From positions 562,726 through 585,958 of the forward strand of contig NW_003109978.1 of the NCBI RefSeq assembly GCF_000003605.2: a stretch of 23,233 nt of DNA, read 5' to 3'. Shown here piece by piece: positions 1 through 11,800 of the stretch (position 1 is its first letter; each line of letters begins with the position of its first letter). The notes beneath the pieces are model-generated. The model had not been told where the DNA came from. It worked only from the letters and a program-made list of their open reading frames with translations, and did not search any database. The position numbers were made by a program, and so were the translations under genes. The stretch comes from Saccoglossus kowalevskii. Its lineage: Eukaryota > Hemichordata > Enteropneusta > Harrimaniidae.

Positions 1-103
1 AAACAAGCATTTGCCCATGAGCCTTTGAATTTTTTGCCATGTGTTGTTATTCGTCGCTTGGGATTTAATTCTCGCGCGTGCGCAGGTGACGACCCTCTCG
101 CTT
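1..103. repeat. Right half of a short inverted-repeat transposon (MITE), cut by the window edge
   Basis: This segment matches two fuller copies at 9521-9667 and about 10048-10154. Shared stretches include AAACAAGCAT..CCCATGAG at its left and CGTGCGCAGGTGACG followed by CTCTCGCTT at its right. In the fuller copies the right end is an imperfect inverted repeat of the left end, so this is the right terminus of the same family. The left terminus lies outside the window. No coding capacity is seen. Confidence 0.55.
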
Positions 104-225
104 CAATATATTGAACATTACATACACAATTCCATATGCCACATTCCTTAAGACTAATTCAAAGGTCGCTCTACTTTTGTGGCAAAATTGTTTGTTAATT
201 GATAAAGCTCGTAAGTACACCTGAC

Positions 226-1392
226 ATGTAATAAATGCACTACATAACATAGTAAATGCTCTACATAACATGATAAATGCACTACATAACATTTTAAATG
301 CACTACATTACATGGTAAATGCATTACATAACATGGTGAATGCATTACATAACACGGTGAATGCACTACATAACATGATAAATGCACTACATAACATGGT
401 AAATGCACTACATAACATAATATGGTAAATGCACTACATAACATGGTGAATGCACTACATAACATGGTAAGTGCACTACATAACACGATAAATGCACTAC
501 ATAACATGATAAATGCACTACATAACATGGTAAATGCATACAGAACATGGTAAATGCACTACATAAGATGACAAATGCACTACATAACAAGGTAAATGCA
601 CTACATAACATGGTAAATTCTTACATAACATGGTAAATGCACCACATTACATGGTAGATGATCTACATAACATGGTATATGCACTACATTACATGATAAA
701 TGCACTACATAACATGATAAATGCACTACATAACATGGTAAATGCACTACATAACATGGTAAATGCACTACATAACATGATAAATGCACTACATAACAAG
801 GTAAATGCACTACATAACATGATAAATGCACTACACAACATGGTAAATGCACTGCACAACAAAGTAAATGCACTACATAACATGGTAAATGCACTACACA
901 ACATGGTAAATGCACTACACAACATGGTAAATGCACTACATAACATGGTAAAGGCACTACAGAACATGGTAAATGCACTACATAAGATGACAAATGCACT
1001 ACATAGCAAGGTAAATGCACCACATTACAAGGTAAATACTCTACACAACATGGTAAATGCAATACATAACATGGTAAATGCACTACACAACATGGTAAAC
1101 GCACTGCACAACATGGTAAATGCACTACATAACATGGTAAATGCACTACACAACATGGTAAATGCACTACATAACATGATAAATGCACTACACAACATGA
1201 TATATGCACTACATAACATGGTAAATGCACTACATAACATGATATATGCACTACATAACAATGTAAATGCACAACATAACATGATAAATGCACTACATAA
1301 CATGGCGAATTCACTACATTACATGGTAAATGCACTACATAGCATGGTAAATGCACTGCACAACATGGTAAATGCACTACATAAGATGACAA
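226..1392. repeat. 21-bp minisatellite, about 55 copies
   Basis: The array repeats a 21-bp unit of consensus ATGCACTACATAACATGGTAA, with recurring variants (CATGATAA, CACAAC, CAAGGTAA, CATTAC). Because 21 is a multiple of 3 and the unit has no stop in some frames, it produces open frames of more than 250 codons on both strands: a seven-residue repeat N-M-V-N-A-L-H on plus, C-Y-V-V-H-L-P on minus. A few single-base indels break the register. A variant block containing ATAAGATGACA recurs at about 563, 982 and 1381, hinting at a higher-order unit of about 400-420 bp (19-20 units). The array stops right after the third marker. No evidence of translation. Confidence 0.93.
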
Positions 1393-1690
1393 CAACATAA
1401 TATTTTATGACTTAAGATAGCTGTGGCTTTCCATAATTTCTAGTAGTGTCATGAATTTGTTTACCCGTATCTGTTGACCGATTTAATTAGTTGATTATTA
1501 GCCGAATTGCTGTGTTATGTCTGTCATCGTTTAGGCAGGCGAGGTCCTGGACGGAATTTGGCTCAGTGATTTGGAACTAATTGCGAGATAACCGTCGCTA
1601 TTCTGACTACTCATTCTGACAGTTGGTATCCGTAGTTATTAATGTAGTGAACGATTAATCAAAAGATATGACGTATTCAGTACTTAGTGT
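1393..1690. other. Unannotated spacer
   Basis: Between the minisatellite and the LTR-like segment I see no open frame of note, no RNA gene and no repeat matching the rest of the window. Confidence 0.5.
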
Positions 1691-1699
1691 GATTGGCTT

Positions 1700-2128
1700 T
1701 ATGATTGAAAGTTACGCTCTAGAGTCATTTTTTTGCTTTGTAATTGGTTGGAGTTTTGAAAATGAATAAAGAGAGTTTGAGTTGGTCTTGGGGAGCACAG
1801 CACGATAGACGCAGTCGAGAGTCCGGTCCTGGAGAGTCTTGGGCGAGTCTTGGGTCAGCCTTGCGATAGTCTTGGGGATTTTTCCCCAGGGCGCTGTGTA
1901 TAATAGAGTGCTCCACAGACCGACTAAGACGAGAGTTGAACCGTATTTCGTTGTGTGTGTCTTATTTGACTGTAAAGTATAAGTGACTTTCCTGATCCGG
2001 TACCTTAAGGGGACGCGACAGAGAGACGAGACTAGATTCCCCCCTGGCACGTGTGGAGACCCCCGTGGAGTAGAATACCCCCCTGATAGTAGTGTCGGCA
2101 CGGTTACTAGACCGTGGTGTCGGTAACA
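1700..2128 (-). repeat. Possible LTR-retrotransposon end (LTR-like segment)
   Basis: Read on the minus strand, the segment starts TGTTACCGACACCACGG, the kind of TGTT start common to LTRs. It contains a TATA-like TATTATACA and a cluster of short GAGTCTTGGG-type repeats at about 1835-1880. A closely similar edge, TGTTGACACCACGGTA, sits at the right end of the window on the plus strand (from 23218). No partner LTR, target duplication, primer-binding site or pol gene is visible, so the inner border is a guess. It could instead be a gene promoter or an unrelated repeat. The open frames here on minus (1712-2101, 1962-2273) show no recognisable protein. Confidence 0.25.
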
Positions 2129-2800
2129 AAACTAAATAGGCGCGATAAAATGAACGCATGCGCAGTTCCAATGGTTCTGAATGTTGTATATAATTAACTA
2201 TACTAAACAAACACGCAAATAAACAGACTGGGGTCACGGTCAATTCACTGGGTGATCTCTTGAAAAATGGCATGTTATTTATAGCACGTTACCCCAGTAC
2301 CTGTGGAAAAATCTCATTTCGTTGACTCGATCCACCGATTCGGTGAATTGTTGGCACCGTAAAATGCTGAAAAATCAATCAGTCGAATTTATGAAACTGC
2401 TAGTTTATATTTTTATAGGCAAGAAAACCTCTGACGCAGATGACTCTGAATACCGTAGATGTCGCATTTATTACAGTAACAATTTTACTTAACATGGCAA
2501 ACATTTCAAACGTTTCTGACAATACTACTTTGAAGTAAAAACGACGTCGGTGCCTATGAGCTTTATGTTATTTAATTAAACTTGAATTATAACGCAATCA
2601 TATATAAAATTGCAATTTAATTGGATTTAATTAATCACCAATTAAATTGCAACCCTATGTAGAGTAGCGTTTTAATCCAAACATATCGCAACTATTAATA
2701 TTACAAGTAAATTCAACTATAATACACTTTAATCCAGTAGAGTTCTCGATACATACAGCAATACAATCAGTGTGAGCTCGTTTGTTTGTTTGTCGGTGTG
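2129..2800. other. AT-rich intergenic spacer
   Basis: Low-complexity AT-rich DNA downstream of the sialyltransferase gene. It contains a local inverted pair, GCAATTTAATTGG near 2611 and CCAATTAAATTGC near 2638, able to form a short hairpin. No gene seen. Confidence 0.5.
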
Positions 2801-2808
2801 TTTGGATG

Positions 2809-2814
2809 TTTAAT
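2809..2814 (-). terminator. Candidate poly(A) signal of the sialyltransferase gene
   Basis: ATTAAA on the minus strand, about 70 bases past the TAA stop at 2885-2887. This is the common variant of the poly(A) hexamer at a plausible distance. The region is AT-rich, so a chance match is possible. Confidence 0.4.
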
Positions 2815-2884
2815 TAATCTCTCGTCAGTTATAATGGTCGTCCTCGCTGCTGAAGTGTTCAGCGAATATCTCCAGAAACACAAT

Positions 2885-4444
2885 TTAATGACATTTTTCT
2901 GTATGCATTTGAAGAACACCTCGCTTATGTAATTCAGTCAGGAGAGAAAACTCTGCTGGGTAGTCATGGTATTTGTGATACGTAGACCAAGTGATGTCAT
3001 CCGTGTAATGCATTGCAATAGGGTTACCTTCATGGTCTATCGGGAATGGCCAGAATCCGTATAAATGTATCTTGTCACAGTGTGCGAAACTAATGCCAAC
3101 AAGCGTCATTCCAGTTGAAAGCCCTTTCTTTATATCCCAAAACAACTTCATTCGAGACGAGTGTGTTGCGTTGAACAACAGCAAACTCAGGGGGCTTTTC
3201 GTTTCCATGAATCGAGCCAATTGGAATGCAAGGTTGCTAACTTGACTATTTGGAATAAATAAAATAAGACCTTTATATTCATCCAAATCTTTCAGGAATT
3301 TACTCGTATTAAAATTAGTAAAATTCTTCACAAATATTTCATTTTCGTAAACTCTGTATCTGGACATCAATGACTGAGATATGCTGGTCAGATCCGTTTT
3401 ACTTCCGGCGTCATGTTTATAGTCTTCGATTGGTTGCAAGTTTGACCTCACGACAAAATCGAAACTGTCAATTTCTTTACCACAGCCACTATTCCGTAGA
3501 ATACCACTATTGCCAATAACAGCACATGTTTTAAATGTCGTTCTACGTGTCAATGGGCTTATCGTTGGTAGCAATTTCCAATTGTCGACATCAATGTAAA
3601 CAGAATTAGTCGATGACGTGTCTAGGTACTCGGCGCCGATTTCGGTGTTTTTTTTCGTACATACGTAATTGGTGTTGTTCAGAAAACTGTCAATTTCTGA
3701 CTTAATCGCTCTTGTCTTGTTCACATTTGGTTTCCAATTCTTAAGTTCGGATATTATGTCTTTGAGGTGGGTTTGTAGATTCCAGATAATCTTGGCTGAT
3801 GATCGATTCCTATTAAAATTATGTGATCCCCTTTTCACAAACATGAATCTTCTCGCATGCCTTCTTGTATCATGATGACTGTCCGTTTTTATGTGGTTTA
3901 CTTGTCCATTTTTCACGTCAAACGCGTGTATACGTGCTGCTATCGATCTGCCATAGCCCGAGAGTCTCAAAATAAAACGGATATCCTCCTCAACATGACT
4001 TATGTTTTCCCCTATGTTGTCTACATGTAGGCGTATTTGTGAATCGCTTTCCTTTTTGGAGATTGTGCTGAAATTTTGTGAGTTACTGTGGTATTTACTT
4101 CTCGGAGGCATTGTGTACTTACTTTTGTTGGGCTCGTTGCTGTTGGATACAGGTGCCGATACGTCGTCATTATATTCTACTGCCTGTTCTATGCTGATGT
4201 CTCTGCTGTATCCACGTATGTACGTTGACCGACCGCTGTTTGATGTCTGAGATACATGCCCGTCATGGTTTCTGAGCGATTTAAATGCGTTTGTTTGCCA
4301 GGTGAATTCCACTATAGCAAGTCTAGTTATTGCTGTAAGGCGGTAATTAGCGTATATCACGAATACCATTCCCAGCAAAGACGTAGCTACAAGTAACAAA
4401 AAAGGTGTTCTAAACTTGGAGTAGATCAGAAACACTTTCACCAT
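2885..4444 (-). CDS. ST8Sia-like alpha-2,8-sialyltransferase (GT29), intronless
   Basis: A 519-residue single-exon protein. GT29 enzymes of this subfamily move sialic acid from CMP-sialic acid onto sialylated glycans in the Golgi lumen. Seen here: a cytoplasmic tail and one membrane segment (about 13-34); a long polar stem (about 35-215) rich in Ser, Asn, His and Arg; sialylmotif L at about 305-350 (CAVIGNSGILRNSGCGKEID); sialylmotif S at about 442-466 (LSTGM..., HLYGFWPF); motif III around HYTDD (479-483); motif VS as H493-x4-E498 followed by F. Cysteines C307, C321, C456 and C518 reproduce the spacing of the two disulfides known in ST8Sia enzymes, including the one to the extreme C-terminus. 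Sequons include N124, N147, N213, N242, N256, N374, N379 and N425. The catalytic part is of normal size; the stem is much longer than in vertebrate members. Sequence alone cannot tell mono-, oligo- or polysialylation. No frameshift or stop, so probably functional. Confidence 0.93.
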   Translation of the reverse strand: MVKVFLIYSKFRTPFLLLVATSLLGMVFVIYANYRLTAITRLAIVEFTWQTNAFKSLRNHDGHVSQTSNSGRSTYIRGYSRDISIEQAVEYNDDVSAPVSNSNEPNKSKYTMPPRSKYHSNSQNFSTISKKESDSQIRLHVDNIGENISHVEEDIRFILRLSGYGRSIAARIHAFDVKNGQVNHIKTDSHHDTRRHARRFMFVKRGSHNFNRNRSSAKIIWNLQTHLKDIISELKNWKPNVNKTRAIKSEIDSFLNNTNYVCTKKNTEIGAEYLDTSSTNSVYIDVDNWKLLPTISPLTRRTTFKTCAVIGNSGILRNSGCGKEIDSFDFVVRSNLQPIEDYKHDAGSKTDLTSISQSLMSRYRVYENEIFVKNFTNFNTSKFLKDLDEYKGLILFIPNSQVSNLAFQLARFMETKSPLSLLLFNATHSSRMKLFWDIKKGLSTGMTLVGISFAHCDKIHLYGFWPFPIDHEGNPIAMHYTDDITWSTYHKYHDYPAEFSLLTELHKRGVLQMHTEKCH

Positions 4445-6109
4445 GTTGCGTTGATATAACTTGTTAATACGGACTTTGGAAGAATTGTGACTTGAATGCC
4501 TTGAACGAAGCTATGAGAACTACACCATGGCAACATTAGCTTTAAAAAACGTAATGCCTATACGAGTCTTTGATTGTACATTCAGCATCGAGTCAACAAT
4601 CAACGGAATTGAATGCACGCAATACTAGTATTGCCCCTTCGTATTGGATCAACAATAGATTCAAACGCATGTTTCATAAATACATGCGACACATGTCAAA
4701 TTTGACTATAATTTATAATCATACCAAATAATCATTATTTGTTAAAAACAATGATTTTTCCCCGTTTCATTGTTCTTATTTCAATAGTAAATACATACAT
4801 GGTTAAAAAATAAAATACCATATGCGGATATACTAATGATATTGCTTGCGTTTTTTCTAGATTAACCTTTATGCTTTTTATTACCATTGCTGGTTGAAAT
4901 GGACATTGTTCCGAGCAGCCCTGGGTTCAATAACTTCGGTTTAGAGCAGAGTTTGTTTTCCCGCGCTCCACCCGGTGCCATGGGTCGATGTGCGTAAATT
5001 TACTGAAATTCCTGGCCCATCAAGATAGAGCAGTAATTAGAACTAGTTTTGCTCATTAATGTCCACGTTTACATTTTATATATTTAGGGCTCACAGACAT
5101 CTCCGGTCACATGACCCAATAACCTGATTAAGTGTTGTGATGTGATGTGAACAGTAAACAGATTTGACTTAACACACTAAATGAACAGACGTTTTTACAC
5201 GAAGCATTAGTAAGTTTAGATCCAAGTCCATGTTTTAAATAAAACATAACACATTGCAATGATGTGATTATATCACTGTGAATACACTGTGCATTATACT
5301 TAAACACATGTCTCGAATATTGTTGGCACATGGTAATTGTTTCTAAGATTTCCTCGATTGTGTTTGTGTGTGCGAGTCACATGTAAACGGAATACCAGGC
5401 AGTCCTAACTTCTTTATAACTAACCCATGCCGCCAAGTCGACAGATTTGTTTACTTATTTATTATCTCTCAGTCTTAGAGGCAGTGAAAGGTCCTGAGTC
5501 TTCACGTTTATTTATCTCATTACATAAATCTTACATTTTATCTACTACTTCACCAGGTAACTTTGCTATAGACTCACTCACAATGAGTTAATTTTGATAG
5601 TATAGTGAATACAATAATATTCAATTATTATCTCATTTTAACAATTTAATTGTTTATTTCCATTTCAATGAAATATTTTTATTCCCTGCGCTATTTTGTT
5701 TCATAAAATAATTGTATTGCTTAACGTGAATATTTTATAAATAAACTGTATCACTGACATCTCAAAACTAAAAAAACGCCGCCAATTTAAACACGGGAAT
5801 GACAACTATACAACTGAAAGTGTCTCCGTTTAAATAGAATACAACGATGCTATTTGATTGAAATTAAATGTACACTCAGAATGGAGCAGCCGGTGCTCGC
5901 GTCGCTCCAAATAAATGTGTAGCCACGGTAGTCGCGTTGTGGTTAACGATCGGCACGCCCCCTACTGCGTGCTAATCCAAACGGGAATTGATTTCAATGG
6001 AGAGTGTTGCATTCTCGTGCCTACTGACCCTAAACACGGATTAAACCGACTGATATGGTGTGTATCGCTATAACACACTGTACACACGACACGTCAGACT
6101 AAGAATAAC
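4445..6109. promoter_or_regulatory. Intergenic region between two divergent glycosyltransferase genes
   Basis: About 1.67 kb separates the start codon of the minus-strand sialyltransferase from that of the plus-strand fucosyltransferase-like gene, so both upstream regions must lie here. I see no coding exon, no clear TATA box at a defined start site and no tandem repeat. The AT-rich middle (about 5560-5760) is flanked by less AT-rich stretches near 4900-5000 and 5880-5990. Regulatory function is inferred from position only. Confidence 0.4.
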
Positions 6110-6358
6110 ATGGCAACTATTCGTAATGTTTTCGCCTATTTCATATTATTGTTATTTCTTGGATTCTTTATTTCCACTGCTATATACTCCTTCGGGATCA
6201 AGCCGGTGTCAAAAAAGTCCAGGTCATCAACGATCCGAGGCATTACGACGTTTGCAGGCAGAGACAACGCCAAGGAGACCGGTGATATCGAGTCTCCTGT
6301 GGCAATAGTGACTGTATCGGATCATGGATCAAGCGAGGAAACGAATGATAATTTACAA
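6110..6358 (+). CDS. Exon 1 of the O-fucosyltransferase-like gene (membrane anchor)
   Basis: Eighty-three codons. The ATG at 6110 has a good context (AACATGG) and leads directly into a 22-residue hydrophobic anchor, FAYFILLLFLGFF onward, then a basic, Ser-rich stem. The donor is CAA|GTACGT at 6358/6359, phase 0. The alternative upstream start at 6060 lies in another frame and breaks the anchor. Confidence 0.85.
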
Positions 6359-8725
6359 GTACGTATGTATGTAAATAAATGTTTTCATACTGTGTGTGAA
6401 TGATGAGACATTTCAAATACGCGTCGGTGTGTACTGGGCGGATTGATACGTCAACGACAATCACTGTATATACGTATTAATGGTTTTGATGTTTTTTTGT
6501 GTGTGTCATGTAAACGCGACATTTTAGCCCAGGGGGAGGGGGTTCTCTGGGAAAATATGATACGCAAGCTGTAGTAAAAGAACGTGTAAAAATGGTGTTA
6601 TTAAGTTATTTGACGCGTATACGCGTGTACCGTTTTAGGGTAGAATATTTTAAAATATGTAAATAAAGTGTGAAAAAGAGATCTCTCATGAATTTGTGTT
6701 ATCTAAACTTGGAATCAGTATGATCTTAATATGTATATAGTGTATTTTATGTTTCTGCACATGAAATGGGGTATAATTTCACAAAAATAGGGACGTACTT
6801 AGAGGCCTTTTTAAAAGGCTATACTTCAGCATGGGTACCAGGATAGACTTGACGTACACCCCGGTCATTTTAGTCCATACCAAATTATTATACGATTCAA
6901 CAAAGTATGGAGTATCGAACAACAATTTTTCAAAAAAATTTACGTTTTCCGTTTTGTATTTTTAACATTTTTCATATCCCGTTCACGTACGTAATCTTGC
7001 AAATATAATGTGGGGTTATTGACATGGTGCAGCATATACATTGCAAAGTTATTTCAATCGTATTAGGTTTTAGGCAATTGTATTTATTACGCACGCATAG
7101 ATATGCAATATGTTTATGAAAAAAAACGAACAGTACACAATACTAAACTTAGTACTAAGGGTGTGGAAACTATCATGACAGTAGTGTACACGTCAAAAAC
7201 ACACGGTTCACTTGTGGTATACGTTATATTTTTTACTAATATTCTAAATTTTACGGATGATAAAACAATATCATTTTACATATGGCAACAAAGTCAGTTT
7301 AATAACCATGGTGATGCTGTTTATTTCACGGCGCGCAGTTAGGATTTGATTTTTATTCATATATTTTTGGAATATGTTTTAGAAAACATTATGAAATTGT
7401 AATAAGACAGAAAAACATAGTTAGCCGATTAGGCTGTGGTATTCTTTTAAATCAAGTAAGTACTCTACCGACATCCACACGTCTAATCTGGCATAATTTG
7501 CAATCGAGGTTCATGTTCTAATTTGAATCAAAAATGAAAGTTTTGTTACTGGAATAAAGGATGGAAAAAGGGAGTTGAACGATAGTGGTAAAGTGGGTGG
7601 CTAATAACGAGTAGTCTGTACACACTCCAGGAAATGCGAGATTTCCGGTTCATATGGGAAGTTTTACAATGATGTCATTACTACATTGCATTATGGGTAA
7701 TATGTGTATGTGTATAATAATCATGAGATTACACACCACTCAAACCTGGATCTACACTAGCAATTACGTCAATATATACGGTTAGGGTTTTAGAAATCCT
7801 ACACCCGTACCCGCTCATTCAATCCCAGTATAAGTTTGATGACATTGTCTTGGTGTTTTTTTCCAATCTTTTCTTCAAAGCTGAGTGATATGAACGAATC
7901 AAGTGATAGACAAAGCGACACAGACAGTTTTACTGTTGATACATCAGTGACTCACTATCTGGTGCCTATTCACCACTTCGGCAGTGGGCCAAACTTCAAC
8001 TTTAGGAATTTCAGAATTGCTGTTCTCATTGCCCTATATAATAAAATGACGATTGTTGAGAGGTGGTTCCAAACTCACGGTACACAAGCAAGATCGTGGA
8101 GATACCTGAACGAGACCTTCGATGTAACCTTGCTAAGAAAGTTGCTCGACGTCGCCTATTTCGACCGATTTAAGCGCGAATGTGACAGTAATGTGGATGT
8201 CGTCATAACAACCCCATCCAGGAGTAAAGATGTTGAAAAAATATACGAGAGACATAGTGACATTTTCGAAGTAGATTATGGAATACAATTACCTCCGTGG
8301 TCACAAATAAAGAGCATTACTCGGCTGAGTGATTTGGAAAGTATACGGAATATTCGCTGCGTTGGCGTTTATTATCCTTTAGCGTTTGAGCAATTCAACA
8401 TTTCCGGTAAAGACGAATTGTTACGTAAGGTTGATAAGCATCTGAAATGGCCGACTAGCATTCGCAGAGTTGCTGACTTGGTGAGTGATTTAGTCTGCGG
8501 TGGACGCCCGTATCTGTCAGTGCACTTTAGAACAAAGGTAGGGGAAGGGTAAGTGTAAACGCCCTGTTTTCGTACTGACATGATTTCACCGCATATTAAC
8601 CCGCAATGACTATGGTACGTAATATCAGTGGCATTCCAAATTTCAATCTTAAATACTGTTATGCAGTTATTTCCATTTGTCTGTCTAATATGTTTTTAAA
8701 AGACGACGATCAAACACGTGTACCA

Positions 8726-8808
<83 letters not shown>

Positions 8809-11800
8809 ATGAATAAATGAATAAATATACAAAAAATTAAACAAACAAACAAACAATCAATCAAACAAACAAACAAACAAACAAACAAAAAAAACAAAAA
8901 AAATAAAGAAAGAAAGAAATTTCTAATAATAGAATTGGCTAATAATAACAACAATAATTATGAATTGTTAGGCAAATTAGGCAATTGTAAACCAAATTTA
9001 ATCAGACAAGTGCATTGTCCTCGAGCATCTATGTTCCAAATTTAATTGTAATGTGATGAATAATACTTGATATATCAGTTGGAATGCAGACAGTTTACTT
9101 ATCATTAAGCAAATTGGGTAAATAATACGCACGAAGTGTTACAAAAACTAGTCAGGTCAGCGCATTGTCACAGAGCATCTATGTACTAAGTTTCATTGAA
9201 TTCTTACCAGCGGTTCTTTAGATGATGGTGACACAGACATACATACAAACAGGCACATATACTGTACTATTAGTATGCTTTAGTCTACCATTTTCGTCTT
9301 TATTCGTTATTAGATGTAAAAACGATAACTGCAATAAAACCCAGACTTTAGCGACTGGCCGGGCAGCATTGCAAGTATCGTTTGACTTTAGTAACTTAAT
9401 GAAGACAAGAAACCTATCCTGTATCTACGTGGCTCTTCCACCGTATGCTGCGGTAAGTATTTGAACTGGCGACAAATCAAGCTGCCGTGCTTTTGTGGGA
9501 TATATTTTGTGGGATATAGTGGGGGAGTCGTCATCTGCGCATACGGCAGGCGGCCATAGCAAGCCGTTGTATACAAACAAGCGTCCACTTTGCGTTTTTT
9601 GGCGTGCATTATTATCGTCGCTTAGGACTCAAAATCCACGCGTGCGCAGGTGATGTCCCCTGCGCTTTAAATGAAACAATTTCGCAATCAATAATAGTTA
9701 CTAGTATAGCGATTGTGGTAAAGTGCAATGGGTGGCTATTAACGAGTAGTCTGTACACACTCCAAGAATTGCGAGATTTCCGGTTCGGGAGACTTTTACA
9801 GTGCATTATGGGTATTATATGTACTTGTCTCCCTCCTGTCCACTTTATAATTATATAACCATGACATTAGACACCACTCACCCGTGGCGAATTAAAAGGC
9901 GTGCCTCCCCACTAAAACCAGGACTAACACAGCAATTACGTCAATATAAAGGGTTAGGGTTTTAGAAATACTACACCCGTACCTGCTCATTCAATCGAAG
10001 TATACGTATAATGACATTGTCAATTTCGCTATCAATAATAGTTATAACGAGGGAGACGTCACCTGAGAATGCGTGTCATAGGATGTCGTTGTTTAGAAAC
10101 AAGCATCTACCCATGAGTCGCAAGCGTGCGTTGCGCGTGAGACCCATCCGCTTTAACTATGACAAATACTAACAGGCTTGCAGACTCTAGTATTGTATCT
10201 ACAGGATACATTGAGCCTTCAGTCTGAAGTTAAACTAAACGTTCAACGAGTGAGTAGTTAGATTACCTTTTTGTGATTGTACTGGAAGTATTCGTTTCCA
10301 AGGGACATTTCGACGGTGACATAATAACAAAATAACGGTATAAGTAGCATTCCGTTCATAAATTCCTCACTCAACGAATAATTAATATGTGGTTACAGTA
10401 TTAATATTAATGGGATGATTGAAGTATTTTTGTCAAACACTCTTGATTAGAGACAGCACGCTCATTTCTCATCAGACTTCTGACTGTATTGTACTTTAGC
10501 AGTTTTTTTAGGATGTAACAACGTCACGCTGTTTAATGCATACTTCCGTGTTACGGAGATCTGCAATACTCCGCTGTTTAGTCTTTTGATAATGTTTGAC
10601 CCAGGCTCAGGGCGCCCCCACACAACGAACGTAGAGAAATTCATGATGACGTGAATAATGGTTTGCCTCACATTTTACAGTGTGACATTTGTTTAAAAGG
10701 TTATTGAATTTTGTCATTGAATCAGGTAGAATAACATCATGGTGACACGGATTTTTTTGAAATTTGAATTTTCACATCAAGTCATACTTACCTTTACCAA
10801 ATCCCAATGTTTAACGTTGGATAGACTAGTTGGCTTACTGTCCGAGGAAGACCTATGTCGCAAAAATCGATCAACTGGGATTCCAATGTCCCAATCTCAA
10901 TTCTATTTATTACGTCACTGATAGATCTAGATTGTAGATTATAGTCTGTGTAAGGCAAGTATGTAAAATTAAATTATCCCGAGGGGAATGTGTGTATTTT
11001 ATTAGTTCAGTCATAATCACCTTATCAAATCCCATTAATTAGCATTGGAAAGACTATTGGACTGGATACAAATCATACTCAGGTGACGCGTGATCTGATG
11101 TAGGTTTAGGTCATAAGTGACCATCCATGAAAGTAGAGCAACTAAAGAGGGAACTTAAACAAGTTTATACAATTAATACATTACATACTTATATGATTGG
11201 TGAACTTGACCAGAAGTCTCTCTTTTGAATCCGTATATTGGGCCAAAACCAATAACAGATTTCTAACTCAATAGCTTTTTACAAAAGCGACATAAAACTT
11301 GGGTAAAACCCAGAATAATAAAAATGTACTTAGAGCTGACACAACATGTAAAGATGCTCTCAATCTGAGAAATGCCCATTAGTAATATGCTCTCCATCTC
11401 TAGTTTTTTGTTCTGCCATTTTATATCTTTCTTATGTGGACAGATCGCAAACTCATTATTCAGTCTCAAAGGCTAAATTAGATAAATAATGATTAATGAA
11501 GAAACAATCATATTGCTAACACGTGCTTGATTGCCGCACTGAAAAGCCAGTGATGCAGACAATTCCCTATTGGGCCTGGAAAAACCATCTCTGAATGCAA
11601 CTTATACGCCTGGGTAATTGTATGTTAAACCGGTCGACCAATCATCATCAAGAATGCAGGAACTCATAACAAATAGACATTCGTTTAGTGTCACATCTAA
11701 AGACTAGAGTATAATAATAATAATAACTGCACAGAGGTCCGATTGGGCAAAGCAGTTATTCCTCCCAGTCATTGCTCCCTGCAATCTGTTATAACAAGTA

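Noticed and set aside
226-1392. CRISPR-like array
   Set aside because: Units are directly tandem with no unique spacers, and the sequence is animal; it is a minisatellite.
601-1400. Open frames of 256 codons (plus) and 265 codons (minus), plus shorter ones at 65-611 and 689-1303
   Set aside because: All are translations of the 21-bp minisatellite, open on both strands because the period is seven codons. No start context, domain or non-repeat sequence supports a protein.
3669-4250. Plus-strand open frames opposite the sialyltransferase
   Set aside because: They are antisense shadows of a well-supported gene and show no motif of their own.
5128-5331. Minus-strand 67-codon frame in the intergenic region
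   Set aside because: Short, without family motifs, signal sequence or splice support; expected by chance in DNA of this length.
7836-7880. Upstream ATG codons extending exon 2 (MMTLSWCFF...)
   Set aside because: They lie in the end of repeat B and the polypyrimidine tract. The acceptor at 7880 joins in frame to the exon with the membrane anchor, which explains the gene better than a start here.
8538-8543. Alternative exon 2 donor AAG|GTAGGG
   Set aside because: It gives phase 0, which does not match the phase 2 acceptor of exon 3. The GTAAGT donor 11 bases later fits.
8685-8954. Minus-strand frame rich in Ile, Tyr, Leu and Phe
   Set aside because: Produced by the AAAT/AAAC microsatellites in intron 2.
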